Notes under the pieces: generated by a model
The model's input: the letters and a program-made list of their open reading frames with translations, nothing else
What the model was told of the DNA's origin: nothing
Databases searched by the model: none
NCBI GenBank assembly: GCA_010015675.1
Contig: ML977012.1
Span: forward strand, 35,238-99,237
DNA length: 64,000 nucleotides
Direction of reading: 5' to 3'
Origin: Byssothecium circinans
Lineage: Eukaryota > Ascomycota > Dothideomycetes > Pleosporales > Massarinaceae
Made by a program: the position numbers and the translations under genes
Shown here: piece by piece, positions 23,104 to 35,150 of the stretch
Position numbering within the stretch: position 1 is the stretch's first letter
Layout of the letters: each line of letters opens with the position of its first letter

Positions 23104-25398
23104 CTAATGCCCCTTATTCCCCCTCTTCCCCCCCCTCCGACTCCTCTCCACATGCCCCATCATAGTCTTTCTCACATCAACCAAACTCCTCTTATTCTTC
23201 CCCTTCGCCTTCCCCAGCGTCATAAGGAAATTCTTCTTCCTTGCCTTCTCCCTATTCGTCGTACTCTTGCCCTCGCTCTCCTTCTTCTCCTTGCGCCTCG
23301 CGGTGGTCGATTGATGTTTCTCGTCGCGGTCCCCCTTGGCCATTGCGATCTTCTCCTCCTTGGTGTTCTTTTTGCCCAGCGAGGCAGCGGCCTCGATGGT
23401 CTCGGCGGTGATGGCTTCGTCGGCGTGGCGCGCGGCGAGGAAGGCGGCGCGTTTTTTGGCCGACGGGAGGTGCGATGATATAGACGCCGAGGCTTGCAGG
23501 GCGCGGAGCTGTTTTAGGTCGGCCGGGGTGAGGATCGTGGTTGTTAGGAGTTTGGATTGCGGGGGTTTGGTGGCTTCGGGGTCTTCGTTTTTGGCTTTGG
23601 TGCTAGCGCTCGCACTCGTAGTCGTAGTATCTGCACCGGGGGTTTGGGTTGCACCGGCGTTGTTGAGTTTTGCCTTTTTAGCTGCAGAGGGTTTGGAGGA
23701 TTCGTCGTCGCTGTCGGAGATGTTGATGTCTTCGCCGTCGGACTCGACGTTTATCCACCCCGTGGAGGAATCGCTGTCGTCGGATTCTACGTCCCAGTTC
23801 TTCCAGTTTGCGGCTTCGTCTTCTTCTTCCGAGTCGGTGGCGGCGTCGGGAGGGAGTCCGGCTTCTTCGCGCTTCTTGCGGCGTTCTTCTGCCTTCCATT
23901 GCTCGAGGAGGTCGATACCTTCGATTCCTCCCGTGGCTTCTTCGCCGTATCGTCTCTCTGCGTTTTCGCCTGCTCGTAGACCTAGCGTGGCGTCTTTGCC
24001 TCTGTCGCGCTTTTTTAAGAGCTCGGCGCCGACTTCGCGGTAGAGACTTAGCAGGCCGCGAGCTGCCATCTGTACTCCTTTGTCTTTGCTCTTGCGGTAC
24101 ATGACGAGATCTTGGAGTAGGGTGTCGTTCATGGCGAGAGGTTGTCGGGCGCAGATTTCGCGAATGGCGTTTAGGCCGGCAGCGGCGACTTCTGAGGCTG
24201 AGGCTTCGCTGACGAACTCGTTGGCGATTTTTTGTACGAGAGGGTCGAGGACATCGGGGGGTACGAGGGAGTGCGTGGCTTGTGCGAGAATGGCGAGGAA
24301 GGACGTTACGGAGTTTTGGCGCGGTGCGAGATGTTTGAGGAGGTAGGAGTAGAGCGAGATGACGGTGAGTTTGTGAAGACCGACGAGACGTGAGACGAGC
24401 TGTAGGACGAGAAGCTTGGATTCGAGAGAGATCTTGGACTTTGAGTTCTGCACGTGTTTGGCAAAGAGCGTTTCGGCGAAACCTTGCGGGTCGTGGAGGA
24501 GGTGTAGGGCAGAGAAGTTGAGCGGATGAGGCGCACTCTTCTTACGCTCTTTGCGCTTTGCTGTTGCAGCGGCTTTTTTAAACTCTCGACCTTTTTTCTT
24601 CGTTTTCTTGGTGATCCCGGCTTGATGGCGTAATTTGTTCATATCCACACCCCCTTCGTCCGAGTCACTGTCTTCCTCTGCCGCCTCTTCACGCTCCTTG
24701 TCACCGCCGAGGAAGAAGCGCGTGCCGCCTGAGAGCACCTTCTCGTTTTCGGAAAGACATGCCTCCTTCATGATGCTGACGGCCTTTGCGTCGGTCCATA
24801 TCTGCCGCTTCCAGAGTTCCCGCGTTATCTTCACAGCCCAGAGGCCCTTTGTGGTCTCGCGGTCCGAGGTGAGGAGGTTGAAGAGCACGGTTTGGATGGT
24901 ACGGTTCAGACGGTGGTTCGTGGCTTTAGCGTTAGAGGAGCGGAGGTCGGAGATGATCTTCTGGAAGAGAAGAGCGCGGAGCGACTTGCTCGTGGTTGAG
25001 ACGAGGATGGGGAAGAGCGTGTTGAGCAGGGTAGACGAGTCTATTATTTCTTTGTTGCGTAAGAGAACAAGGTTGGCGACGATCTTGTCTCGCAGGTCGG
25101 GTTGCAACTCGTCGTGGTGCTGCGATATGATCTGGATGAGGTCGGTGGGGAATTGTGCAGTAGATTTTGGGTAACAGTCCGCCGTGTGTGCAAGGAAGTC
25201 GACCAAGTCACCTAACCGTACTATGCCCGTATCGTCGCTCGTGGATGGGTTTTGGAGGAGCAGGTCGCGCTGTGTCTCGTACTGGATGTACTGCTGCTGG
25301 TGGTCTTCCAAGTACGAGGCCGGATCGCGGCGCACTTTGTACTGCAGATTGGTTAGATCGGCGTCGACCTTTTCGAGAGCCCCGAGCTTGCGCTTCAT
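23104..25398 (-). CDS. SDA1: SDA1 ribosome-biogenesis protein
   Basis: Single exon, 764 residues, the expected length for Sda1. The N-terminus (MKRKLGALEKVDADLTNLQY, then RRDPASYLEDHQQQYIQYE) and the following HEAT-like helical region (LGDLVDFLAHTADCYP; LVLLRNKEIIDSSTLL) are the conserved NUC130/133-type domain. A central acidic and then basic segment (EEDSDSDEGGVDMNKLRHQ) and the C-terminal SDA1 domain (ILTPADLKQLRAL; TEEKIAMAK-like region; HVERSRRGGKRGNKGH end) complete it. Sda1 is a nucleolar and nuclear factor needed for 60S subunit maturation and export. It is divergently arranged with RSE1, 312 bp between start codons. Confidence 0.95.
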   Translation of the reverse strand: MKRKLGALEKVDADLTNLQYKVRRDPASYLEDHQQQYIQYETQRDLLLQNPSTSDDTGIVRLGDLVDFLAHTADCYPKSTAQFPTDLIQIISQHHDELQPDLRDKIVANLVLLRNKEIIDSSTLLNTLFPILVSTTSKSLRALLFQKIISDLRSSNAKATNHRLNRTIQTVLFNLLTSDRETTKGLWAVKITRELWKRQIWTDAKAVSIMKEACLSENEKVLSGGTRFFLGGDKEREEAAEEDSDSDEGGVDMNKLRHQAGITKKTKKKGREFKKAAATAKRKERKKSAPHPLNFSALHLLHDPQGFAETLFAKHVQNSKSKISLESKLLVLQLVSRLVGLHKLTVISLYSYLLKHLAPRQNSVTSFLAILAQATHSLVPPDVLDPLVQKIANEFVSEASASEVAAAGLNAIREICARQPLAMNDTLLQDLVMYRKSKDKGVQMAARGLLSLYREVGAELLKKRDRGKDATLGLRAGENAERRYGEEATGGIEGIDLLEQWKAEERRKKREEAGLPPDAATDSEEEDEAANWKNWDVESDDSDSSTGWINVESDGEDINISDSDDESSKPSAAKKAKLNNAGATQTPGADTTTTSASASTKAKNEDPEATKPPQSKLLTTTILTPADLKQLRALQASASISSHLPSAKKRAAFLAARHADEAITAETIEAAASLGKKNTKEEKIAMAKGDRDEKHQSTTARRKEKKESEGKSTTNREKARKKNFLMTLGKAKGKNKRSLVDVRKTMMGHVERSRRGGKRGNKGH

Positions 25399-25710
25399 TG
25401 TGAATAGTTTGGCAATTGGGTGTGTCGGCTTGTGGCTGAAGGCGACTTGAACGATTAACGTTCGGAGGTAGAGGCCTACAGAAATTTTGGCGGGGATACA
25501 GCGCTCCTATTGGTCGGGGCGGACTAAGGTTGTTCCTATCCGAACAGCTTCAAAACTCCACTCGACTTTTGCTGCCCATGTTGACCCAAGCCGCACTCAA
25601 GCCAATCTCACCAGCGCGCTGAAAGTCTTCTTCATACATAATAGTAGAGAAATAGGCCTGCAGCTCACAACTAACTCGAGTATCTGCTTGGGCACGAGCC
25701 CACCGCCGCC
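25399..25710. promoter_or_regulatory. Bidirectional promoter of SDA1 and RSE1
   Basis: The 312-bp gap separates the divergent start codons of two essential housekeeping genes. No TATA element is obvious on either side. That this short stretch drives both genes is inferred from layout only. Confidence 0.5.
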
Positions 25711-28700
25711 ATGACGAGCTTCTCGACGCTCTCGCTCTACTCCCTCACGGTCAAGCAGCCCACGGCCACTCAAGATGCCGTGGCGGGCGACTTCATTGGC
25801 AGCGGAAAGGGCGAGCAGCAGGTTCTCACAGCGAATGGCTCGCGCCTCACCCTGCTCCAGGTCGCGCGGCGACAGCAAGGCTTTCGCGAAATATATTCCC
25901 AAGATGTCTTCGGCATCATCCGCCGCATCGCCAAATTCCGCCTGGCCGGTGCCACCAAAGGTATGTCCGCCTTCTCCCAGATTTCAAAAGCCATTTAGTG
26001 ATTTTCGAAAGCACGACGACAGCTGCGCGCGCGCGCTCGGAAACCGCGAAACATGGCAAATGGGCTTGGTTGAAATACGCGCTAAACAAAGTGAAAACTA
26101 GATCACATCGTCATAACGACTGACTCGGGACGGCTTGTAACGTACGAGTACCTGCCCGATGAACAACAATTCAAGACGGTGCACTTTGAGACGTTTGGAA
26201 AGTCGGGTATTCGACGCGTCGTGCCCGGCGAGTATCTGGCAGTTGACCCGAAAGGGCGCGCCATCATGATAGCTTCGACGGAGAAGAACAAGCTGGTGTA
26301 CATTCTCACCCGTAGCGGTCAGACGGACATCGCCATCTCATCGCCGCTCGAAGCTCACAAGCCGCAGACGCTCATGTACAGCCTCGTTGGCCTGGACGTC
26401 GGATACGACAACCCCATGTTCGCCGCGCTCGAGTTGGACTTTTCCAATGCCGAGACTGACCCCACTGGTGAGGCCGTCGGCGAGCTCAAAAAAGAGCTAG
26501 TCTTCTATGAGCTGGATCTGGGCCTGAACCATATTGTTCGAAAATACTCGGAAGAGGTTGATAGAACCGCAAATATCCTCTTCCGCGCTCCGGGTGGCCC
26601 GAGTGCGCCCAGTGGAGTACTTGTTTGCGGAGAAGACAGCATCACATACCACCGCATCTACAACAAGAAATCAGAGGTGCACCGCCTACCAATACCACGA
26701 CGAGAGGGCGCAACCGAAGATCCGAACCGCAAGCGCACCATTGTGACAGGAACGCTCTACATGCTCAAGGGTGGAGACTTCTTCTACCTGTTACAAACGG
26801 ACGACGGCGACGTATTCAAGCTAAAGATCCTTCCCATTGGATCGGCAGCGGTTGAGCAAATCACCATCAAGTATTTCGATACCATCCCGATTGCAACGAG
26901 CATCTGCATTCTTAGGGCAGGGTTTGTCTACGCTGCCTGCGAATCTGGAGATCGTGTGCTTTATGAGTTGGAGTCGCTTGGTGATGAGACAGACGACCCT
27001 CTTTATGAGAGCGGACAATTTCCTAAAGATCCGAATGAGCCCTTTGATATACCGTTCTTCAAACCACGAGCGCTCACCAACTTGACACCGGTAGAGCACC
27101 TATCTAGTCTTAACCCCATCATGGACATGGAAGTTGCCAATCTTGCCCTTGAGGATGCCCCCCAGGTTTACACCATCAACGGCGCCGGTGGACGAGGTTC
27201 CTTTCGGACTACTAGAAACGCTCTCGAGGTACTGGATCTTATTGAATCGCCGCTACCCCAGGAAGCATCAAGTGTCTGGACCACCAAGCTCACGTCCGAG
27301 GATGAGACAGACACACTGATCATTCTCTGTTTGCATAGTAGAACTCTGGTTTTGAAAATTGGCGACGATGTGGAGGAGGCCTCTAATACTGGCTTCCTCC
27401 TGGAGACCAACACTCTCGGGGTGCAGCAATTTGGAGAGGACTGCATTCTGCAGATCCACCCCAAAGGCATCCGTCATATTCAGCGTATTGAGTTCGAGAA
27501 TGAAGATGCCACAGCTACACACGCAAGCCTAACGGACTGGCAGCCACCAGCGCATCGCACTATCGTAGCATGCGCGTCGAACAACCGTCAAGTCGCCATT
27601 GCCCTCAGCTCAGGCCAGATCTTGTACTTCGAATGCGACTCGGACGGCTCCCTTGCTATGGCAGAAGAAGAGATTGCCTTAGATGCTACCATCAATTGCC
27701 TTGCCATCCCCGATGTGCCCGAAGGAAGTGTGCGAGCATTCTTCATGGCCGTCGGTTGCAGCGACAACACTGTGCGAATATACAACCTTAGTCCTGATAT
27801 GGAGGGCAATATTCTCCGCAGCATATCTGTCCAAGGCACTTCATCAACGCCGACCGATTTGACAATCAACTCTATGACCGACAAGTCACCACGTGGCTAC
27901 AGTCAATTTCTGCATATTGGTTTGCTGAGTGGTGTCTATATTCGATCTGTACTGGATGAGATGACTGGAGAGATTGGCAACACCCGGAGGCGGTTCCTTG
28001 GACCAGAACCCGTCACATTCACTCGAGTTATGGCGGCAGGCGAGCCCGCAGTTCTTGCAATGACTTCGCGACCGTGGCTGGCATACACACATCCTCGCAC
28101 ATCTGTGCTGCAGCTGACGCCTCTCAACTATATACCGTTCAAATCAGCGTGGAATTTTGAAGGGTCTGCTTTCAAGGGCATAATCTGTGTCAGTGCCACT
28201 GAGTTGCGGTAAGTGCGCCCCTCTCTTCTTATTTTTGTTGCATGATGACATCTTTTACCCTATTCTCCATGAGGGCCATACAAATTTTTCCAATTGTTCC
28301 TACTGACAGCAACGCTATCACTTAATTATCTTCACTCGACTTCGCTGAATGAGTTGCTGACATTATCAGAATCTTCACCTTCAACGACCTACACGACAAC
28401 ACGACCTTCGAGCAGATACCTTTGAAGTACACTCCGCGAAAGTTCATCGGGTACCACGACCAAGGCACTTTCTTTGTCATTGAGAGCGAGGCCAACACCA
28501 TGGGTGCTGGAGTTCGACAGAAACTCATTGATCAAGGAGACGATGCCATGGACGTCGAGAAGACGAATGGCGAGACGTCGAACGGACGTGCTGACGGTAA
28601 CGAGCTGCCGCCAACAGAGTTCGGTTATCCTAAGGCTCAAGGCCGATGGGCTTCCTGCATACAGATTGTCGATCCGGTCACGGAAAAGGCCGTGGTACAC

Positions 28701-29738
28701 ACTGTCGAGCTGACAGACAACAAGTCCGCAGTCAGTGTAGCTCTCGTGACTTTTGAGGGCCAGAGCGACAAGGAGAGGTGCTTGGCTGTGGGAACCGCAA
28801 AGAACCTGCAGTTTACGCCCTACAAGTTCACTTCTGCCTCCATCCAGTTGTACAAAGTCTCTCCGGACGGCCGAGAACTCGAGTTCATGCACGAGACTGA
28901 GGTGTCTGAGCCTCCCTTGGGGTTAACTGCCTTCAAGGGCAAGCTCGTCGTCGGTACCGGGCGAGACCTGGCGCTGTACGACTGTGGTATGCGATCCGTA
29001 CTCCGCAAAGCCATGACGCACAACTGCGTACCGACTCGCATCGTCGGTCTGAAGACCCAGGGCAGCCGTATCATCGTCTCGGACCAGACAGAATCCGTCA
29101 CCTATGTCGTGCACAAAGATGCAGTCCACCCGAATCTTCTTATTCCTTTCGCCGACGATACTGTCGCACGGCATACTTCGAGTGCAGAGATGCTCGACTA
29201 CGAGACCACTGTCGGCGGTGACAAATTCGGCAATATCTGGCTAGTCCGATGTCCGCCCAAGGTCTCGGAAGCGTCGGACGAGTCTCCAGAAGGGCTCAAC
29301 CTCATACAAGACAAGAGCTACCTCGCAGGTGCACCGAACCGCCTGGACTTGATCGCTCACTACTTCGTGAACGATATCCCGACTTCCATTCAGCGCACGG
29401 TGCTCCTCTCAGGTGGTGAGAAGGTCATTTTCTGGGCAGGTCTCCAGGGTACGCTCGGTGCTCTGATACCTTTCTCTTCGCGTCGTCAGCACAAGATGTT
29501 CCAGCAGCTGGAATTGCTACTCCGCAACGAGGACAAGCCACTCTCTGGAAGGGACCATCTGGCATTCAGAAGTTACTATACTCCCGTCAAGAGTGTCATT
29601 GACGGCGATCTTATCGAGCGTTTCTTGGTTCTGAGTCGTGATAAGAGGGAGAGTATCGTTGGGCAGTTGACGGGAGCTTGGAGTAGCGAGGCGGTGGATG
29701 AGTCGATCTGGAACATGCGGGGTCTTTACGTCTTCTGA
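25711..29738 (+). CDS. RSE1: Pre-mRNA-splicing factor RSE1 (SF3b130/SAP130)
   Basis: Predicted 1241 residues from exons 25711-25960, 26102-28208 and 28370-29738, with introns of 141 and 161 bp. The N-terminus (MTSFSTLSLYSLTVKQPT) and the segment LMYSLVGLDVGYDNPMFA are diagnostic of the SF3b subunit 3/Rse1 branch of the DDB1/CPSF160 family. The protein folds into three beta-propellers with the CPSF-A region at the C-terminus (GGDKFGNIWLVRCPP; AGAPNRLDLIAHYFVND; LLRNEDKPLSGRDHLAFRSY; DGDLIERFL). It scaffolds the SF3b complex of the U2 snRNP, which recognises the intron branch site. The length fits the family. Confidence 0.96.
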
Positions 29739-30395
29739 GGGGTCAACTACCGCGGCGATACTATACGCCGCGCATATGCGAATGAACACTGAAATAAGAT
29801 CAAAAGCAAGATCCTTTGATCATATACTCTAGTGAGCAGAGAGGAGGGCTTTGGAAAAACGTGACGATTTGGTTCATTCTTGCGACGTTAAGATATCCAG
29901 GATAATGAGAGTGGTATAGTGTACATTAAAATAATGACATGGGATTCGATAAACGAAATGGAAATGTGTCTACTTCGCACTTCTTTTTCAGCCCTTTTAC
30001 TACATATGCACTGTCGTATACAAACGATGAGATTCAGTATGCGGTGCTTCTGTGCTTGAGATAGCTTTTGCGATTAGAATTGCTGTCTTAAATTTCTAAC
30101 TATTAAAGACAGATTGATAGTCGCAACTATCTATCTCATAGGCCATGTAATCGCTATTGGCAAATAACTCAACATCCCCCTCTTAATGAGAGATCGGTCA
30201 TAAATAAAAAATAAAAAAAAGATGGAGCTCTCTCTTGGTTGTTGTAGTTCGCTGTTTCTTTATCAGCCCATCCAGAGCTTGAAGCACGTCACAGGCATGA
30301 CGTCATGGTGTCGTGCAAATTATCACAGGCAATCAGTCGAAGTGTTCCCTATCCACAATCGACTACCAGAAAGAAGTATATACTAAACTCTCACT
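29739..30395. other. Intergenic region with A-rich tract
   Basis: About 650 bp. An A-rich run lies near 30201-30221 upstream of the dehydrogenase gene. No gene was seen. Confidence 0.4.
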
Positions 30396-31354
30396 ATGGC
30401 CGTCATCCTTATTGTAGGCGCAACCCGCGGCCTCGGAGCAAGCCTCGCGAAGAAGTACGCCGTGGATTCGAAGAACCAGGTGCTCGCTACAGCGCGCTCA
30501 TCTGAGCCTCCTGCAGACAGTAATAACCCATCCAATACACCTAAATGGAGTTCCATATGCTAATATATCATGTAGCAAAAAACCTCTCCTACATCCCCAA
30601 CATCGACGTCGCCACCCCCGAAGCCGGCAAGAATCTTCTCAAGTACATCCACACGAAGTCCATCTCCCATGTCGACATCGTCATCATCACAGCTGGCTAC
30701 TTCGCCACCGAGTCTCTCAAGGAACCTTCCTTCGAAGCCCAGGAGAAAATGTATCGTACCTGCGTCATTGGCCCCACCATCCTCGTGACTGCTCTCGCCA
30801 ACGACTCCCCCACCCTTCTGGACTCTAAGTCGAAAATCATCTTCGTCTCCTCCGAAAGCGGCAGTATCACGCTCAGGCACGAGTCGGAAGGCGGCGGTAA
30901 CTACGGTCATCATGCCAGCAAGACGGCGTTGAATATGTGCACGAAGTTGCTGAGCTTGGACTTGAAGGAGAGGGGTGTTGCGGTGGTGGCAGTGCATCCT
31001 GGATTCATGCGTACTGAGATGACGAGGAGTGTGGGGTTTGATAAGTTTTGGGATGATGGCGGAGGTATGCTGGATGACTTTCATTCATGATGATCAGCAG
31101 GATAGAGCGGAGTTCTGACGTTGGTTATAGCTGTTACGCCTGAAGTTGCGGCACAGTCGCTTGTCGAGTGGATCGAGACGTTTGGTATTGAGAAGACGGG
31201 AGAGTATTGGGCTCCGAGAGGTGCTGCGTAAGTTTGGCTGAGAGATTTCTATGAAGGGGGAGAAAGCTGACTGAGTTGTAGGGATATCGGGACTGCAGAG
31301 CCGGTTCTTGGACCGAAGGATAAGCTGCCTACGCCACTACGACTGCCGTGGTAA
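30396..31354 (+). CDS. Short-chain dehydrogenase/reductase (C-factor/sniffer-like)
   Basis: Predicted 260 residues from four exons, 30396-30519, 30576-31064, 31131-31227 and 31282-31354; the spliced frame closes. The NAD(P)-binding motif is at the extreme N-terminus (MAVILIVGATRGLGASLAK). The central strand IITAG and the serine region VSSESGS fit a classical SDR Rossmann fold. Where the catalytic YxxxK is expected, the sequence reads H153-H-A-S-K157 (NYGHHASKTALN), so the tyrosine position appears to be histidine. The C-terminal HPGFMRTEMT segment and the end (GEYWAPRGAADIGTAEP) match the sniffer/C-factor-like branch. It is placed 7 kb from the PKS and could be a tailoring enzyme or unrelated. 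Confidence 0.85.
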
Positions 31355-31572
31355 GGAACGAAGTTTCTCTATAGCGATTCGACCCTTTCCTTGAGGATAG
31401 CGAAAAGAAAAGTGTTGGAACAAGAACGGGGTCGGCTCCTGGAACAGTGCCACAGTAGTTAATTGGAGGAGATGGTAATGAGTAATCACTGGCCTCCAAC
31501 ATGTATACCAAAAACAATGTATTGCTACGCATGAGAACCGGACAAATTGTGTAACGCAAGCTATGTATTCTA

Positions 31573-31842
31573 CTAACTCTCTTTCAGCACCCCATCGGTA
31601 GCAGGAACTGTCGCTTCGCTCTGGCTACTAGCCTTCCTTATCGACTGCGGAACCCAAGGCCATAGTCCCCTAACTTATCGACAGTTCATCAGCAGACCCA
31701 GGGTTCTTCATTCCAGTTTCGAGCTGACGCTGATAGCTCACATTGCGAAGACGCTGTAGGCTTTGGTGAAGCCGAGGGGGTTGTATATGCGGCGCATGAA
31801 AGTGTTGAAGGATTCCTTTGGTTGACGGGTTGATGAGGCCAT
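31573..31842 (-). CDS. Small uncharacterised or truncated protein gene
   Basis: Two exons (31842-31742 and 31669-31573) around a 72-bp GT-AG intron give a 65-residue frame. It starts MASSTRQPKESFNTFMRR, followed by IYNPLGFTKAYSVFAM, and ends WVPQSIRKASSQSEAT to KES. The first exon resembles the start of longer fungal membrane proteins that have an NPLGFTKGYN-type segment before a transmembrane helix. No such helix follows here, suggesting a truncated copy. Support is codon continuity across the splice; expression is not shown. Confidence 0.3.
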
Positions 31843-32948
31843 GGGGATGAAGTGTCCGTCGTATGAGATCTAAGAGGTAGTTGAAGTCACTGAATTGTGA
31901 AGAAACATGAAGGAGATAGCTGGACGAGATGATTTTGCAATGATACTGATGTATCGTAGTAGTCTGTTATGGAGCTTCTCATCGTCTATACCACCACGCC
32001 CTTACATACACCATCCGTCTCTTCGACACCGCCAACGCAATCCATACAGTGGAAACGACCGTACTGCGTTGCCAAGTCCACGGCTTTCCGCACTGTATTC
32101 TTCCTGGATCGGAGATCTAGTCGAAGCATCGCAATCACAGCCCGGGGAAACGAGCTAGTTCACCACACTGTGGGAAAGCAAAAGCTTTACGAGTTGCCGC
32201 AAATCGATCTATCAACTAGGACTTTGGGATGTACCATGACACAACATGTCTGCAAGGAGCTTCGATCGCACTAAGTTCTACGGAGACGACTGCCTTGGTC
32301 ATGAGCCTCCGCCGTATTCTCTGGCCTTTTGGAATTATGGACAGTAATAGCGCCTGTTACATTCCGGAGTTTGGGACGCGGCGGGTACGGCCAATTGAGT
32401 GGTGCTTTTGGACAGTCTTTTACCAGGAGCGCATGGCTAACTTTTTGAGTTTGAAGCGTCGAGATGTCGAGAGCTTGAATCATTAAGACACGTCCGCTTG
32501 AGTTGTGAGCCCGATGTTAGAGTTCTGAGCGGAGAGTTATCAGGCCGGGGCGATGCGAGATCATCGGTTTGATACGTCATGCAATCAAGTCATGCGCTAG
32601 TCTCACTTTGGACAAAAGCACGTGATCTGTGATATCAAGGGTCACTTCTCTTCTTGTTTTGTATTCCGGCTGCTCCATAGCTTGTATATACATCTGTAAG
32701 CATTACTAGGATTGTAATTTCTGATATGATTGATTCATTTGCTATCCGTTGTACTTGCAAGATCGTTCATGTTGTTTTTAAGGCTGAGAATCCTGAGATC
32801 GAGTCGTTTGCGTTTCGGTGACTTATTTTCATCCTCATATTGTCCAATGTCAGCGCGCTTTCGAGCGCTTTCGAACCATCCTGCGATGCTACTACGAGCA
32901 ACGCATGCCTAGGCTATCTGCGGTGGGAACGCGTATTCGGTTGCCGTG
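31843..32948. other. Intergenic region, no gene seen
   Basis: About 1.1 kb with only short open frames lacking recognisable domains. It presumably includes the promoter of the Zn2Cys6 gene. Confidence 0.4.
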
Positions 32949-34757
32949 ATGGTTGGCGTGCCTGGTACGTATTATACTTAGCGGTGAAGGCAGCCGAATG
33001 ATGAGTGGAAACGCGACCAGACGCGCTGATGATGCGGGATAGGTAGATCGAAGGCTTGTATCACTTGCCGCAGGAGACGGAAAGGTGTAAGTAATTTTTT
33101 GTTGTCGGATCTGAAGATGAAGAAGAGTGCAGCTGATTTGACCGCCTTGTAGTGCGATTTAAAGACCCCATCATGTGGGCAGTGCGAGCGTATGGGCATT
33201 ATGTGCGGCGGATATGATCCTGATCGCATGTGGATCAACCATGCTGTAGTACCGACACAGACAGCGACGAGACCTCGACCAGCCAGCCAAACACAGCATT
33301 CATCTACCATCGCCCAAGATAATGCAGTCACCGTAAGAGCGGCATCTACACAAACACACAACTTTCTCTGCCTAGCTGCCACATCTCGCCCAAGTCTTAC
33401 AGCTTCCGCTTATGCTGCCAATACTATTGAAACCTTCTTCAGCATGTGGAACCCAGACACGGACAACAATGCAGTCGACAAGGCCGAATTACTACGCTTC
33501 GATGGCTTCGAGAATGTCATGTCAAAGCTTTATGTACAAGATGAAGCACTCAAACTCCTCTTGCTAGCTTTGGGTACGGGGCTCTTGGGTAAAAATACAG
33601 ACGACGTGGCATTGGTGAGGCAAGGAAGAGTTTTGTACGGGCGGGGGTTGAAGGAAATGAGTACGGCACTTGCAAGTCGCCGAAGAGTGAGAAGTGAAGC
33701 TCTTCTTGCCGTTCCTAGAGTCGCAGGGTTGTTCGAGGTAAACTGGCTCTCTTGTAAAAAGTGATGAGGATGAGCGACCGACTGATATGCAGCTGACTGG
33801 CAATACAGATACTTTTCGGCGCCGATCCCGACACGACAGTTCAAGCTCAGAGTTATGTCAGTCATGCTCACGGTCTTATAACTATGTATACAAACCGAGG
33901 GCCGGAGTCTTATACTGATGGCGTCGCCCACAATCTTTTTAGTGATGGAAGAAAGACAGTTGTGCGTTTTCTTGATCTTATACGCTATTTCGCTCCCTAA
34001 CAGCTGCTTTAATGTGCAGATTATAAGTGACATCCGGGCCCGCAAGCCTTCCATATTAAACGAAACAGCCTGGAAGATAATCCCATGGACCAAGCACGCC
34101 AAAACACCGAAGGACCTCCTCTTTGACATCTTCGCCGGCATTCCCGAGATTTTGAGTAGGATCGACACTCTAGACACTCTGGATCCCACATCACATGCAT
34201 CAGCACAACTACGTGCCTCCACCCTCCGCGCATGCAAAACATTAGAGACGCAAATGCGGTTTTGGACTAGCATAAACGAGAACCTGGTCGCACCTATGGT
34301 GCGTGACGAACCGACTCCGATCTTCTTCCCAGACCGCGCACAAGCATACCTCACCGTAAATTACTGGTGCCTGGCACTCTACATCTACCAATCGATTCAA
34401 ACCCTCATCATACCTGATTCTTCCTCTACCGTGTCTCAGTACCCCAGCCCAATAATCTTCGCCCGCCTTATCGCTCGGTCTACCCCATACTTCTTCGACC
34501 CCGGAAAAGGGATTTGGGGCGCCCTCACCGTCGCCTTTCCCATTGGTATGGCGCTTTTAGCTCTCAGACGCAGTAGAGACGAAGAAGACACAAAGTACAT
34601 CAAGATCGTTATAGATGAATGGCGGAGTCCGAAGATACCGAATTGCATAAAAGCGTTCTTGGATAGCATGAGAGGCCAGGCAGCGGCGAACTGGTTGAAG
34701 AAGGGGTGGAGTAAGGAGAGAGTCAGTGAGATGTTCTTGGGTGGCAAGGATGTTTAG
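32949..34757 (+). CDS. Zn2Cys6 transcription factor
   Basis: Predicted 510 residues from five exons: 32949-32964, 33043-33086, 33153-33737, 33809-33958 and 34020-34757, all phases compatible. The first exon is only 16 nt. Splicing yields MVGVPGRSKACITCRRRRKG joined to CDLKTPSCGQCERMGIMC, a complete binuclear zinc cluster with ligands C11, C14, C21, C28, C31 and C38. The rest (SALLAVPRVAGLFE-type region; ADPDTTVQAQSYVSHAHGL; RGPESYTDGVAHNLF; LNETAWKIIPW) is the fungal-specific transcription-factor domain. The cluster is split between exons 2 and 3. The last intron uses a weak GTTGTG donor. Being 4 kb from the polyketide locus it is the best candidate regulator, by inference only. Confidence 0.85.
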
Positions 34758-35150
34758 GTTGGAGAAGGGATGCTAGAAGGTGAGGCGGAGTGTTAAATGA
34801 ATGTCACGGTATATATTATTCAGCATGATTGTTGGGGTTCTGTGAATCTTTTCTTATTTTCCCCTGAAACTATCCTGGGCCTTTGACCCCTTGTGCGCAC
34901 AATGCTACGTCGCCGGGACTGAGCCCCTCTGCGACTTCCAAGTGCTATTTCTTATTCAATATTTCTCCCAAAGGCAAAGGTCCACTTAAGGCATCTCTAT
35001 GCCGTTTCGAATCTGCTTGAAGATGCCCTCCAAGTCTTTTTTAAATAAAACACAAGAACGCAAGACCGTAGAAACATATATCCTCCCCCCAAAAGTTACT
35101 TAGAGAATGCATGAATGCAAAAACAGATATCCTCCCAAAACACAAAGCAG
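34758..35150. other. Convergent intergenic region
   Basis: About 390 bp between convergent genes. No specific element was identified. Confidence 0.4.
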
